Shown here in pieces: positions 56,961 to 64,000 of a DNA stretch of 64,000 nt. A program made the position numbers and the translations under genes. The first letter of the stretch is position 1. Each line of letters opens with the position of its first letter. The notes below the pieces were generated by a model. That model was not told the DNA's origin. It saw nothing but the letters and a program-made list of their open reading frames with translations, and did not search any database. Source of the stretch: Prosthecobacter algae (GTDB lineage Bacteria; Verrucomicrobiota; Verrucomicrobiia; Verrucomicrobiales; Verrucomicrobiaceae); NCBI RefSeq assembly GCF_039542385.1, contig NZ_BAABIA010000007.1, positions 1-64,000 of the forward strand, given 5' to 3'.

Positions 56961-57357
56961 GGAGGCTGGAGAGGAGGGGCCTGAACAAGGACGCAGAAGA
57001 GCGGGGATGTGATGTTCTCTGTCTTGGTCATTGAAGGGATATCTAGGCGGCTCCGTCGCATAGAATGGATGTGGGCAGTTGCGAAGCCGCGAAGCGAATG
57101 CCCACGCTCCTCTCGGTACGCTTGGACTTAGAGGGTCGAGAAGAGTCGGGGCAAGGAGGGTTCGGTCGTCGCTCTGCGACTGACCGAGGGGTGTTTGGGG
57201 TGGGACGCGGTTACTGGCCTTGAAAGGCCGGTCTAATAGACGGTCGCCGCTCTGCGGCTTCGGGACCCAGGCCACCCGCTGGCGCGGGCAGCTACCGCAC
57301 GTGGGGGCTTCGCTATGCGGCCTTGTTTGGAACCCAGAGCAGGCAGGAGTGCCCGCT
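56961..57357. other. Spacer between RAYT locus and menE, no gene seen
   Basis: GC-rich inverted words are present (CAGTTGCGAAGCCGCGAAGC, CGTCGCTCTGCGACTGACCG, CGGTCGCCGCTCTGCGGC), together with an ACCCGCTGGCGCGGGCAGC element related to the GGCGGGCGCAGC family seen at about 10747 and 44852. No terminator with a T-run was found for menE. Confidence 0.45.
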
Positions 57358-58494
57358 TCACTTGCTGGGAGAGGCTTCGACAAGATGGCGGAGTTCATCC
57401 ATTCGCATCTTCCCCAGGTCACTTCGCGGAATGGCGTCCACTTGATGAGTGCGGCTGATGCGTAGCCAGGGAGGGGAGGCGGTGTGGAAGGCGGCGATGA
57501 GGGGGGCGGGGTCGGGTTGGCCGGACTCGGTCACGAGGATGAGTTGGGTTTCGGCACGGGGGTCTGGGAGAGGGAGGAGGACCGGGGGGGCGGGCCAGCC
57601 GTGTTGGCGGGCGAGTGTCTCGATCTGCTCCTGCAGGGGGGCGAGATGTACCAGCTCGCCCAAAATCTTCACATAGCCGGATTCCCGTCCGGTGAACTGG
57701 AGAAACTGGCGGGTGCCATGCTGCCATAGCCGCACGCGGTCCCGGGTGCGCAGTCCCTCCGGCGGGATCGCTTCCCAGGCCCATCCCGCTGCCGTCTGCC
57801 GGGCGTAACCCGCCGCCAGTGCAGGGCCGCTCAGGATCAGGCGCTCCTCCGCATCCGTCGCCACCTGCCAGTGCGGCAGCACCTCCAGCGACTTCACATC
57901 AAACACGGCGCCGAAGGTGTTGTAGGGCTGGGTGGCGATCTGGGAAGCGGCCTCCGTCATGCCGTAGCTTTGGAAGACGCGCCAGCCGAGCTCCATGGCG
58001 GCATCGGCGAGGGACTGGGACATACCACCGCCGCCGATGATGGCGGCACGAAGGGTGTCTGGACAGGGGATGCGGGCCTGCACCAGATCATGCACCTGAG
58101 TGGGGACGAGGGAGACGAGGGTGATGGCTTCCTTTTGGCACAGGGCGGCAAACTCGCGCGGGTTCCATTTCGCGTCGGTGTGGGTGACGCGGCTGCCGCT
58201 GAGGTGGGCGCGGGCGAGGATGGAGAAACCGCCGACGTGGTGGAGGGGCAAGGCGATGAGCCAGTGGTCCGCCGCTGTGATTTCAAAATGGGCATTCACC
58301 GCCGCCGCCGAAATCATGACCGCCTTTTTGGTTAGGCCCACCCACTTGGGCGTGCCCTCGCTGCCGGAAGTCTGGAAGAGGCAGAGGCCCTGCCATCCTT
58401 GCTCCGATAGGAAGGCATCCAGACCTGACGCAGCCTCGGGCTGGGCCGGATTCACCGCGATGTGGTTGGCCGTGCTGTTCCAGTCTGGGGTCAT
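57358..58494 (-). CDS. menE: o-Succinylbenzoate-CoA ligase
   Basis: The 378 residues form a short AMP-forming acyl-CoA synthetase. Motifs are the P-loop LFQTSGSEGTPKWVGLTKKA, the A5 region VFQSYGMTEAASQIATQP, TRDRV and GRESGYVKILGELVHL (hinge and A8). The catalytic lysine near the C-terminus is probably in SDLGKMRMDEL. At about 380 residues it is shorter than typical MenE (about 450-490), mainly because the N-terminal part is reduced. It activates o-succinylbenzoate in menaquinone synthesis. It lies 27 bases after menC and is the last gene of the men operon. Confidence 0.88.
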   Translation of the reverse strand: MTPDWNSTANHIAVNPAQPEAASGLDAFLSEQGWQGLCLFQTSGSEGTPKWVGLTKKAVMISAAAVNAHFEITAADHWLIALPLHHVGGFSILARAHLSGSRVTHTDAKWNPREFAALCQKEAITLVSLVPTQVHDLVQARIPCPDTLRAAIIGGGGMSQSLADAAMELGWRVFQSYGMTEAASQIATQPYNTFGAVFDVKSLEVLPHWQVATDAEERLILSGPALAAGYARQTAAGWAWEAIPPEGLRTRDRVRLWQHGTRQFLQFTGRESGYVKILGELVHLAPLQEQIETLARQHGWPAPPVLLPLPDPRAETQLILVTESGQPDPAPLIAAFHTASPPWLRISRTHQVDAIPRSDLGKMRMDELRHLVEASPSK

Positions 58495-58521
58495 CGGGAG
58501 TAATTGAGCGCCTAACCAAGA

Positions 58522-59496
58522 TTAGTTCAAGACGCGCCAGGGCAGACGCTCCAGCACATCGCCAAAACCCAGCCCGCCACCGCTGAGGTCGGGCGTCATC
58601 CAGCCGCCGGTCACCTGGATGCGCTCAAAAAAGCCGTCGGGCTCAAACAGGTGCTGGGTGCTGAGGCCGCAGAGGCCCACCAGCCCACCCAGTTCCTGCC
58701 TCGCCACGGCCGCCTCATACGCGGCGAACATCTGGCCCAGGCCGTGATCCATGGCTGAAGTGAGTACCAGCGGCTTGTCCGGGTGCCTTTCCGCCACGGT
58801 GCGCCAGTCTCGCCGCGCCGGCTTCACCACCACGGCCTCGTAGCCCTCGGTGCCATCGCGCCAGCCCTTGTCCAGGGCCAGCTTGACCCCCCACTTGGCC
58901 TGGCAGGCCGCCCACTGCGCCGCATCATACGGGAAGGGATCTTCCACAAAGTCGAGCTGCCGGTAAACTCGCAGCGGCATGAACTCGACAAACTTGTGGA
59001 AGTCCTCCGCCCGGAGGCAGCCATTAAAATCCACCCGGAATCGGAGGTCCCGCCCATCGGACAAGCGGGCGCAGTTTTCCAGAAACCGGGTCGTTTCGCC
59101 ATAGCTCGCATAGCCTTTGGCCTTGATGGCCAGCCAGCCCTCGTTCAGCACGCGCTCATACTGCGGCACCGTCTCCTGGGCAAAGCTCCAGGAGTAGTGG
59201 CTGCGCGGAATTTCCAGTCCGTCGAAGAGGCTCACCCCGGCCTCCCGGGCCGCGCCATCCACCGCCGCACAGCGCAGGGCCATCTCTGTGACGGGCGTGG
59301 TCACCCCCTGGGCCAGCAGGCGCAGTTGCTCCTCCACCGGGGCATCGCCGAATTCCGGCCAGGGATGCACGCAGCCAAACCCCGAGCCGACCCGCAGCAG
59401 CGCGCCGGGGAAAATCCGGCGGTGCGAGGCGGAATTCAGCGCCACGCCACTGCGCAGCAGGTATTCATAAACATAGATCGGCGATGGAGAGATCAC
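58522..59496 (-). CDS. menC: o-Succinylbenzoate synthase
   Basis: This 324-residue enolase-superfamily enzyme dehydrates SHCHC to o-succinylbenzoate. Catalytic pattern: the KxK-type lysine in WLAIKAKGYAS, metal ligands Asp in RFRVDFNGC, Glu in DFVEDPFPYD and Asp in ALDKGW, and the second catalytic lysine in AVVVKPARRD. The start overlaps the menA stop by four bases (ATGA). Length is normal. The substrate family (OSBS versus N-acylamino-acid racemase) is decided by the men-gene context. Confidence 0.9.
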   Translation of the reverse strand: MISPSPIYVYEYLLRSGVALNSASHRRIFPGALLRVGSGFGCVHPWPEFGDAPVEEQLRLLAQGVTTPVTEMALRCAAVDGAAREAGVSLFDGLEIPRSHYSWSFAQETVPQYERVLNEGWLAIKAKGYASYGETTRFLENCARLSDGRDLRFRVDFNGCLRAEDFHKFVEFMPLRVYRQLDFVEDPFPYDAAQWAACQAKWGVKLALDKGWRDGTEGYEAVVVKPARRDWRTVAERHPDKPLVLTSAMDHGLGQMFAAYEAAVARQELGGLVGLCGLSTQHLFEPDGFFERIQVTGGWMTPDLSGGGLGFGDVLERLPWRVLN

Positions 59497-60383
59497 AGGG
59501 GACTGATGGGTGATCTGGATACGCCCCAGCAGAACAATCCGGCGAAGAGAAGCAACTGCATGCCGCTGAGCGCCAGCAGTCGGTTGTAACCGGGACCCGG
59601 AGGCTGAGTCCAGATGCGCAGGATCAAAAATAAGCCCACCGGGGCCACGGCCAGAGGCACCGTGAGGGCCCGTGGAAAATCATTTTCCCACCAATACAGC
59701 CCGGCCAGATGCGCCAGCAAAATGAGTGCGGTGATCTCTAACCGGCCAAAAGTGATGCCAAAGCGCACGGCCAGGGTCCGCTTGCCCGTGGTGCGGTCCT
59801 CCGCCTGATCCCGCAGGTTGTTGATGGCGATGAGAACCGTGGAGAGGCAGCCGATCTGGAACCCGGCCACGAGGCCCGCCACCAGCCACTCCCCCGACTG
59901 CACAAAGGCGGAGCCCAGCACCGCCACAAACCCAAAAAACAGGATCACAAACAGTTCCCCCAGTCCCCGGTAAGCCAGCGGCATGGGCCCACCCGTGTAG
60001 CCATAGCAGAAATACAGCGAAGGAATGCCGATGGCCACGATGGCCCAGCCACGCGCCTGGATCAGCGGCAGAGACAGCAGCGCGGCCACGCCCAGCATCA
60101 GCCAGGCCGCCGTCATCACCGCCTTGGGGGACATGACCCCGGCCGCCGTGATGCGCCGCGGCCCCACCCTGGCCTGGGTATCTGCGCCCTTCATGAAATC
60201 CAGCGCGTCGTTGAACCAGTTCGTCGCCACCTGCAGGGCGATGGTGCTGCCCAGGGTGCACAAAAGCAGCCACGTGCTCCAGTGCCCGCTGATTTTCCAC
60301 CCCAGCACGGAGCCCACCACCACGGGCGCGATCGCAGCCCCAAGAGTCTTCGGGCGGGCGGCGGCAATCCAGTCAAAAAGCAT
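59493..60383 (-). CDS. menA: 1,4-Dihydroxy-2-naphthoate polyprenyltransferase
   Basis: This is a 296-residue membrane prenyltransferase of the UbiA superfamily with eight or nine hydrophobic helices. The two Asp-rich motifs are NWFNDALDFMKGADT and NNLRDQAEDRTTGKRTLA. It attaches the polyprenyl chain to DHNA to form demethylmenaquinone in the inner membrane. It heads the menA-menC-menE unit and overlaps menC by four bases. menB, menD, menF and menH are not in the window. Respiration with menaquinone is inferred from this set. Confidence 0.95.
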   Translation of the reverse strand: MLFDWIAAARPKTLGAAIAPVVVGSVLGWKISGHWSTWLLLCTLGSTIALQVATNWFNDALDFMKGADTQARVGPRRITAAGVMSPKAVMTAAWLMLGVAALLSLPLIQARGWAIVAIGIPSLYFCYGYTGGPMPLAYRGLGELFVILFFGFVAVLGSAFVQSGEWLVAGLVAGFQIGCLSTVLIAINNLRDQAEDRTTGKRTLAVRFGITFGRLEITALILLAHLAGLYWWENDFPRALTVPLAVAPVGLFLILRIWTQPPGPGYNRLLALSGMQLLLFAGLFCWGVSRSPISPL

Positions 60384-60564
60384 GTGGGGGGCAGTCTAGG
60401 GGTTCAGGGGCGTCCGGCCATCAAGAGACAGGGTCAGCCGCATTTCAACCCCGAACGTAGAACCCTATGAAACGCGAAAGAAATCTCTCGCATCCTCCGC
60501 CACCTGCTTTTAACTGCCTCTGTGACAGGCACCCCTGTGCCATCACCCCCCTGATCTAAAGGCT

Positions 60565-61992
60565 ATGTCTTCTCTCCAGGCCATCCGCGACGCTCTTGAG
60601 CAGTCGCCCGACAACGTGTCCCTCCTTCTGCTCTTTGGCCGTGCCAGCATGGAGCTCTTGCAATTGGAAGACGCCCGCGAGGCTTTTGAGCGGGTGCTTG
60701 CCATTGACCCCGACCACACCGACGCCCAGCTCGGCGTGGCCCGTGTGCTTTTCATGGAAGGCGATGCCTCTGGTGCCGCCGTGCGGGCCGAGCGCGTCCT
60801 GCTCCAGGAGCCCGACAACGCTTCCGCCCATCTGCTGCTCAGCCGTGTGCACCTCAGTGAAAACGACCGCGCCAAGGCCATCGAGCATTTCGACCGCGCC
60901 GCCCAGATTGACGGTACCATGAGCGATCCCGCCCTGGAGCGTGAGCTCGGCCGCACCGCCCGCGATGCCCGCCGCACCTCCCCTGCCCCGGCCACGCCCG
61001 AGCCTCCGGCCAGCAGCGACACCCTGGAAGACGGCGAATCCTCCCAGGAATTCTACGACGATCCCTTCGATGAGCCGCCCTATGACTGGCGGCCCGAAAC
61101 CTTCTTTACCCCAGGCGATCCGAACCGCTTCGAAACCACCTTTGCCGACGTCGGCGGGATGGAAGAGCTGAAGGAAGAGATCCGGCTGAAGATCATCTAC
61201 CCCCTGCAATACCCGGACCTCTACAAGGCCTATGGGCGGCGCACGGGCGGTGGCATCCTCATTTATGGCCCTCCAGGCTGTGGCAAGACGATGGTTCTGC
61301 GCGCTGTCGCAGGCGAAGTCCCCTGCAACTACCTCTCCGTGGGCCTGCACGAGATCTTTGACCCCTACTTCGGCAGCACCGAACGGAACCTGCACCAGAT
61401 CTTCGAAACCGCCCGCGCCAATGCCCCTTGCGTGCTCGTTTTCGACGACCTCGACTCCCTGGCGCAGGACCGCCGCAACGTCCGCGAAAGCCAGCTCCGC
61501 AATCTGGTGAACCAGTTTCTGCATGAGCTCGACGGCCTTCGCGAAAACCAGCGCGTGCTCGTCATCGGCGCGACCAACCAGCCGTGGTCGCTCGATCCCG
61601 CCTTCCGCCGTCCAGGTCGTTTTGATCAGGCCATCTTCGTCCAGCCGCCAGATGCCGGTGCCCGTGCCCAGATCATCACTCTGCTGGCCAAGGATAAACC
61701 GATCTCCAATCTAAACGTCGAAGCCCTGGTGGAAGCCACCGCCGGCTTCTCCGGTGCCGACCTCGGCTGGGTCTTTGACCGCGCTGCTGAACTGGCCCTC
61801 TCCGCTGCCATTCATACCGGCCAGCCGGTGCCCATCACCATGGAGCTGCTGCTCAAGGTGGCGAACAGCCACACCCCCAGCACCCAGAGCTGGTTTGAAG
61901 GCGTGCGCGACCATGCCCAGCAGGTGTCCCCCGACGGCTTCTTCAACGAAGTCCGCAAGTTCCTGAACGCCCCTTCCTCCAAGGAAAGGTAG
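60565..61992 (+). CDS. TPR-AAA ATPase
   Basis: This 475-residue cytosolic protein has N-terminal TPR-like helices (about 1-120), an Asp/Glu/Pro-rich linker (about 130-185) and an AAA domain (about 190-420). Walker A is GPPGCGKT (235-242). The Walker B region reads VLVFDDLDSL with D294 and D295, so the usual catalytic Glu is Asp. Sensor-1 is in GATNQPW, and the arginine-finger region is RRPGRFDQ. It resembles CDC48/SpoVK-type unfoldases, with the TPR region perhaps recruiting clients. It stands alone between the men operon and the HHH protein gene. Confidence 0.88.
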   Translation: MSSLQAIRDALEQSPDNVSLLLLFGRASMELLQLEDAREAFERVLAIDPDHTDAQLGVARVLFMEGDASGAAVRAERVLLQEPDNASAHLLLSRVHLSENDRAKAIEHFDRAAQIDGTMSDPALERELGRTARDARRTSPAPATPEPPASSDTLEDGESSQEFYDDPFDEPPYDWRPETFFTPGDPNRFETTFADVGGMEELKEEIRLKIIYPLQYPDLYKAYGRRTGGGILIYGPPGCGKTMVLRAVAGEVPCNYLSVGLHEIFDPYFGSTERNLHQIFETARANAPCVLVFDDLDSLAQDRRNVRESQLRNLVNQFLHELDGLRENQRVLVIGATNQPWSLDPAFRRPGRFDQAIFVQPPDAGARAQIITLLAKDKPISNLNVEALVEATAGFSGADLGWVFDRAAELALSAAIHTGQPVPITMELLLKVANSHTPSTQSWFEGVRDHAQQVSPDGFFNEVRKFLNAPSSKER

Positions 61993-62013
61993 GACAGGAT
62001 CCGTCCCCCCGGA

Positions 62014-62041
62014 ACTCACGCTGTATGGCAGCGTGGGTTTA
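62014..62041. terminator. Possible weak terminator after the AAA gene
   Basis: The short stem CACGCTG / CAGCGTG is followed by GGTTT. The T run is short, so termination is uncertain. It lies between two convergent genes. Confidence 0.45.
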
Positions 62042-62046
62042 GGGCC

Positions 62047-62961
62047 TCAAACCAAATCTCCCGACATCAGGCGTTGGGCCTGCAACGTCCATTGCTCGCG
62101 ATCAATGCGGTCCTTGAAGGCCAGCCGACGCGAAAACTCCCGCACTTGCGGAGTGTTCCAGGCAGCGATCTGCTGAAACTTATAGATGCCCAGCTCCTGC
62201 AGCCGATGTTGAAGCCCGGGTGAGATGCCTTGGATCCGGGTTAAATCGTCCACATCCTCAGGTGGCTCTTTGAAGATCAACCCCAAAACGGGATCTTGTT
62301 CAGGAATCACCGAAGGCAGCGAAGCAGGGTCCGTCACGGCGGAAGACTCCTCATCCAGGATGAAGCTCAGGGGTGAAAACGGCGGCTCATCAGCTTCTTG
62401 GGCAGAGGTTTCATCCTCAGTCTCTACAGGCTCCTCATCCAGCAGAAATGAAAACGGCTCCACGGCCTCCTCGGTCACTTCAGGTGCGACGACCGCCTGC
62501 TTTTGAAGCGCACGCAAACGCAGGCGTGAACGCAGAATCGGCGCATCCTTCAAAAAACCTTCCTCAGGCAGCAGCGACTCCGGTATGTCTGGAATGGAAG
62601 GAATCGTCAAATGGGTTTCCACCGGGGCAGGCTTTGCAGCAGCCCGTTCTGGAAACACCTCACTGACACTCGGTAGCACCTCCGTCAGCAGGGCCGCCGG
62701 TGCCGCCGCAGGCAGTGCCCCGGTCGCAGGGCGCACCGCCTGCTCGGCCAGCTTCCGCTTCAGCCCGGCCATTTCCTCCCGCAGTACATTACCTTCCTCG
62801 ATCAGGCGCTGATTTTGCCGACGAAAACGCCCCCAGATCAGAGCCCCAAACCACAGCCCCAGCAGGAAAAAAACCAGCCCCAGCCCAGCCACAAAGACCC
62901 CGCTGTGCAGCAAAAAATACAGCAGCGGTCCGGACTCCAGGGATGTAAAATCGTACTTCAT
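62047..62961 (-). CDS. Membrane-anchored helix-hairpin-helix protein
   Basis: The 304-residue protein has an N-terminal membrane helix (about 15-37), a short coiled coil (about 45-70) and a long acidic, low-complexity middle. Its C-terminal ~65 residues contain an HHH-like DNA-binding unit: DDLTRIQGISPGLQHRLQEL and GIYKFQQIAAWNTPQVREFS. This tail resembles the predicted 5'-nuclease (COG3743/H3TH) family tail found on many bacterial membrane proteins. It may tether DNA or a ribosomal component to the membrane, but there is no direct evidence. It is nine bases downstream of the OmpA-domain gene and co-directional with it. Confidence 0.75.
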   Translation of the reverse strand: MKYDFTSLESGPLLYFLLHSGVFVAGLGLVFFLLGLWFGALIWGRFRRQNQRLIEEGNVLREEMAGLKRKLAEQAVRPATGALPAAAPAALLTEVLPSVSEVFPERAAAKPAPVETHLTIPSIPDIPESLLPEEGFLKDAPILRSRLRLRALQKQAVVAPEVTEEAVEPFSFLLDEEPVETEDETSAQEADEPPFSPLSFILDEESSAVTDPASLPSVIPEQDPVLGLIFKEPPEDVDDLTRIQGISPGLQHRLQELGIYKFQQIAAWNTPQVREFSRRLAFKDRIDREQWTLQAQRLMSGDLV

Positions 62962-62970
62962 TTCAGGGCT

Positions 62971-64000
62971 TCAGCGCAACAGGATCTCCACGCTGTCAAT
63001 CTGCGCAGGAGCGCCTGCCGTGCCAGCAGGGACTGCATCAAAGGCCATCGTTTTCACATCGCTCGCAGGCAGCCCCTGCTCCACTAGAAATGAATGCACC
63101 TGATCCGCACGTGCCAGCGCCAGTCTTTTGCCCTCCACTACATTCGCTTCCGGGTCAGGATGCCCGCCGATGATCAGCCGCGCCGCCGGGCCTGCCGTCA
63201 GCAGCAGCGGAGTCAGCGCCGCCAGCCGGGCCTGCTGCTCCGCAGTCAGCATGGCACTGCCGGGGGCAAATCCCATAGGCTGGGCAGAAAGGGCCTGCTT
63301 TAGAGATTCCCCCTGCGCCTTCGGCAGCGGACTTTCCGATTCATAGCCAGGAAAATGAAACGTTGAGGGATAGTGCGTCAGCTTTAAAGTCACCCTTTTG
63401 CCTCCGGTCACGGGTCGCAGTAGGGCCAGCCACTCGCTTTCCAGCGTTCGTGTCGCAGGCGCTTCCAGCAGCGGCTCCCCCTGGTCATTGATCCAAAAAC
63501 GACGCGGAGTTGCCGTGGCAAAAAAACGCTTCACCAGCGGCAGCAGCGTCCCGGCATCGGCAAACTCAGCCGGCAGTGTGTGCGTGCTCTCCAGCAGCTC
63601 CTCCCGGCCCGCCTTTTCAAACTCAGCCGTCAGCGCCGCTTTCAACCCATTGGCAGGGAGCATGCCCTTCATCAGCAGCCCCTTTTCATCCTGCACCAGA
63701 TCGATCCAGCAGGCCACGCGCAGCTTTTCCAGGAGGGGCTCCATCAGGGAGCTTTCCGCGCTCAAAGGTCCCTTCTCACCCTCCGGCCACCGCACTTGCA
63801 CCGCCGGGCGGAGTTTGCTCGTGTCCAGGGTCAGATCCGGTCGCAGCTTGCCCAGCAGTTGCGAGACCTCACGGATGTGGACCTCCCCCGGCAGCCAGCC
63901 CTCTAGGCTTAGCTTTGCCCCATCAAGCCGGGCATTCAGGCTTGCGGGGATGCACAAATCATCGGCCACCAGGCGCACGGGGCCCGTCTGCACCACCGTC
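62971..64000 (-). CDS. OmpA-family C-terminal-domain protein (5' end outside)
   Basis: The frame runs off the right edge; 343 codons are visible. The C-terminal part (about 215-340 of the visible sequence) matches an OmpA-like peptidoglycan-binding domain: FAPGSAMLTAEQQARLAALT, IIGGHPDPEANVVEGKRLAL and ARADQVHSFLVEQGLPASDV. The usual GHTD is GHPD. The preceding part has repeated BON-like or channel-like elements (ARLDGAKLSLEGWLPGEVHI). This layout resembles OmpA proteins with a periplasmic sensor-like head. It overlaps nothing and precedes the HHH gene by nine bases. Confidence 0.8.
   Translation of the reverse strand, partial: TVVQTGPVRLVADDLCIPASLNARLDGAKLSLEGWLPGEVHIREVSQLLGKLRPDLTLDTSKLRPAVQVRWPEGEKGPLSAESSLMEPLLEKLRVACWIDLVQDEKGLLMKGMLPANGLKAALTAEFEKAGREELLESTHTLPAEFADAGTLLPLVKRFFATATPRRFWINDQGEPLLEAPATRTLESEWLALLRPVTGGKRVTLKLTHYPSTFHFPGYESESPLPKAQGESLKQALSAQPMGFAPGSAMLTAEQQARLAALTPLLLTAGPAARLIIGGHPDPEANVVEGKRLALARADQVHSFLVEQGLPASDVKTMAFDAVPAGTAGAPAQIDSVEILLR

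Overview
The window looks like a high-GC chromosome segment from the phylum Verrucomicrobiota, most likely a Prosthecobacter/Verrucomicrobium relative. The lineage call is inference from gene content. It rests on a PSCyt1-DUF1549-DUF1553 / DUF1501 gene pair, a second small planctomycete-type cytochrome c, a Gram-negative envelope set (bamA, skp/ompH, lpxD, a LolA-like protein), menaquinone genes, and a gyrase A of the GEAVIYP type. No rRNA, tRNA or CRISPR array was recognised.

Layout. 1-835: end of a sensor kinase overlapping a NarL-type regulator. 836-3096: repeat-filled spacer holding a very short RHS-core protein and a likely immunity partner. 3097-7558: PSCyt/DUF1501 pair. 7676-10654: polX and a YkuD L,D-transpeptidase, divergent. 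11369-14641 (minus): thiD, a catalytically dead S41-like protein, an IF-1-like mini-protein and a D-2-hydroxyacid dehydrogenase. 14783-18428: small cytochrome, OmpR/CpxA-type two-component pair, ECF-like sigma factor. 18446-20134: orphan immunity-like gene and a sugar isomerase. 20960-29308 (minus): gyrB, four-helix-bundle gene, gyrA, thiE, lolA-like and a YejK/NdpA-like gene, probably one transcription unit ending in a clear terminator. 30155-37689: secreted alpha/beta hydrolase, DUF2164 gene, and dabA-dabB (inorganic carbon uptake) divergent from a LysR regulator. 37765-42564: small accessory genes, one interrupted by an in-frame stop. 42829-47398: lipA, VTT membrane protein, dxs-xseB. 47528-52613: secreted protein, then bamA-skp-lpxD. 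52614-57357: accessory island with a locally AT-rich stretch, paired direct repeats, an HNH-like gene, a broken IS5-type transposase and an IS200-like (RAYT) transposase between two ~340-bp palindrome-rich direct repeats. 57358-60383 (minus): menA-menC-menE. 60565-64000: TPR-AAA ATPase, membrane/HHH protein and an OmpA-domain protein cut by the window edge.

Most striking are the non-coding signals. Gene-poor gaps are mosaics of several dispersed repeat families. One of these is a hairpin whose 28-bp centre is exactly inverted between two copies with conserved flanks. A 10-mer, TTKGTTAGRC, recurs about ten times on both strands, often through rare codons, far above a rough composition-based expectation. 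The RAYT locus carries its own REP-like family. All counts come from reading by eye, and family assignments come from recognising motifs, not from searches.
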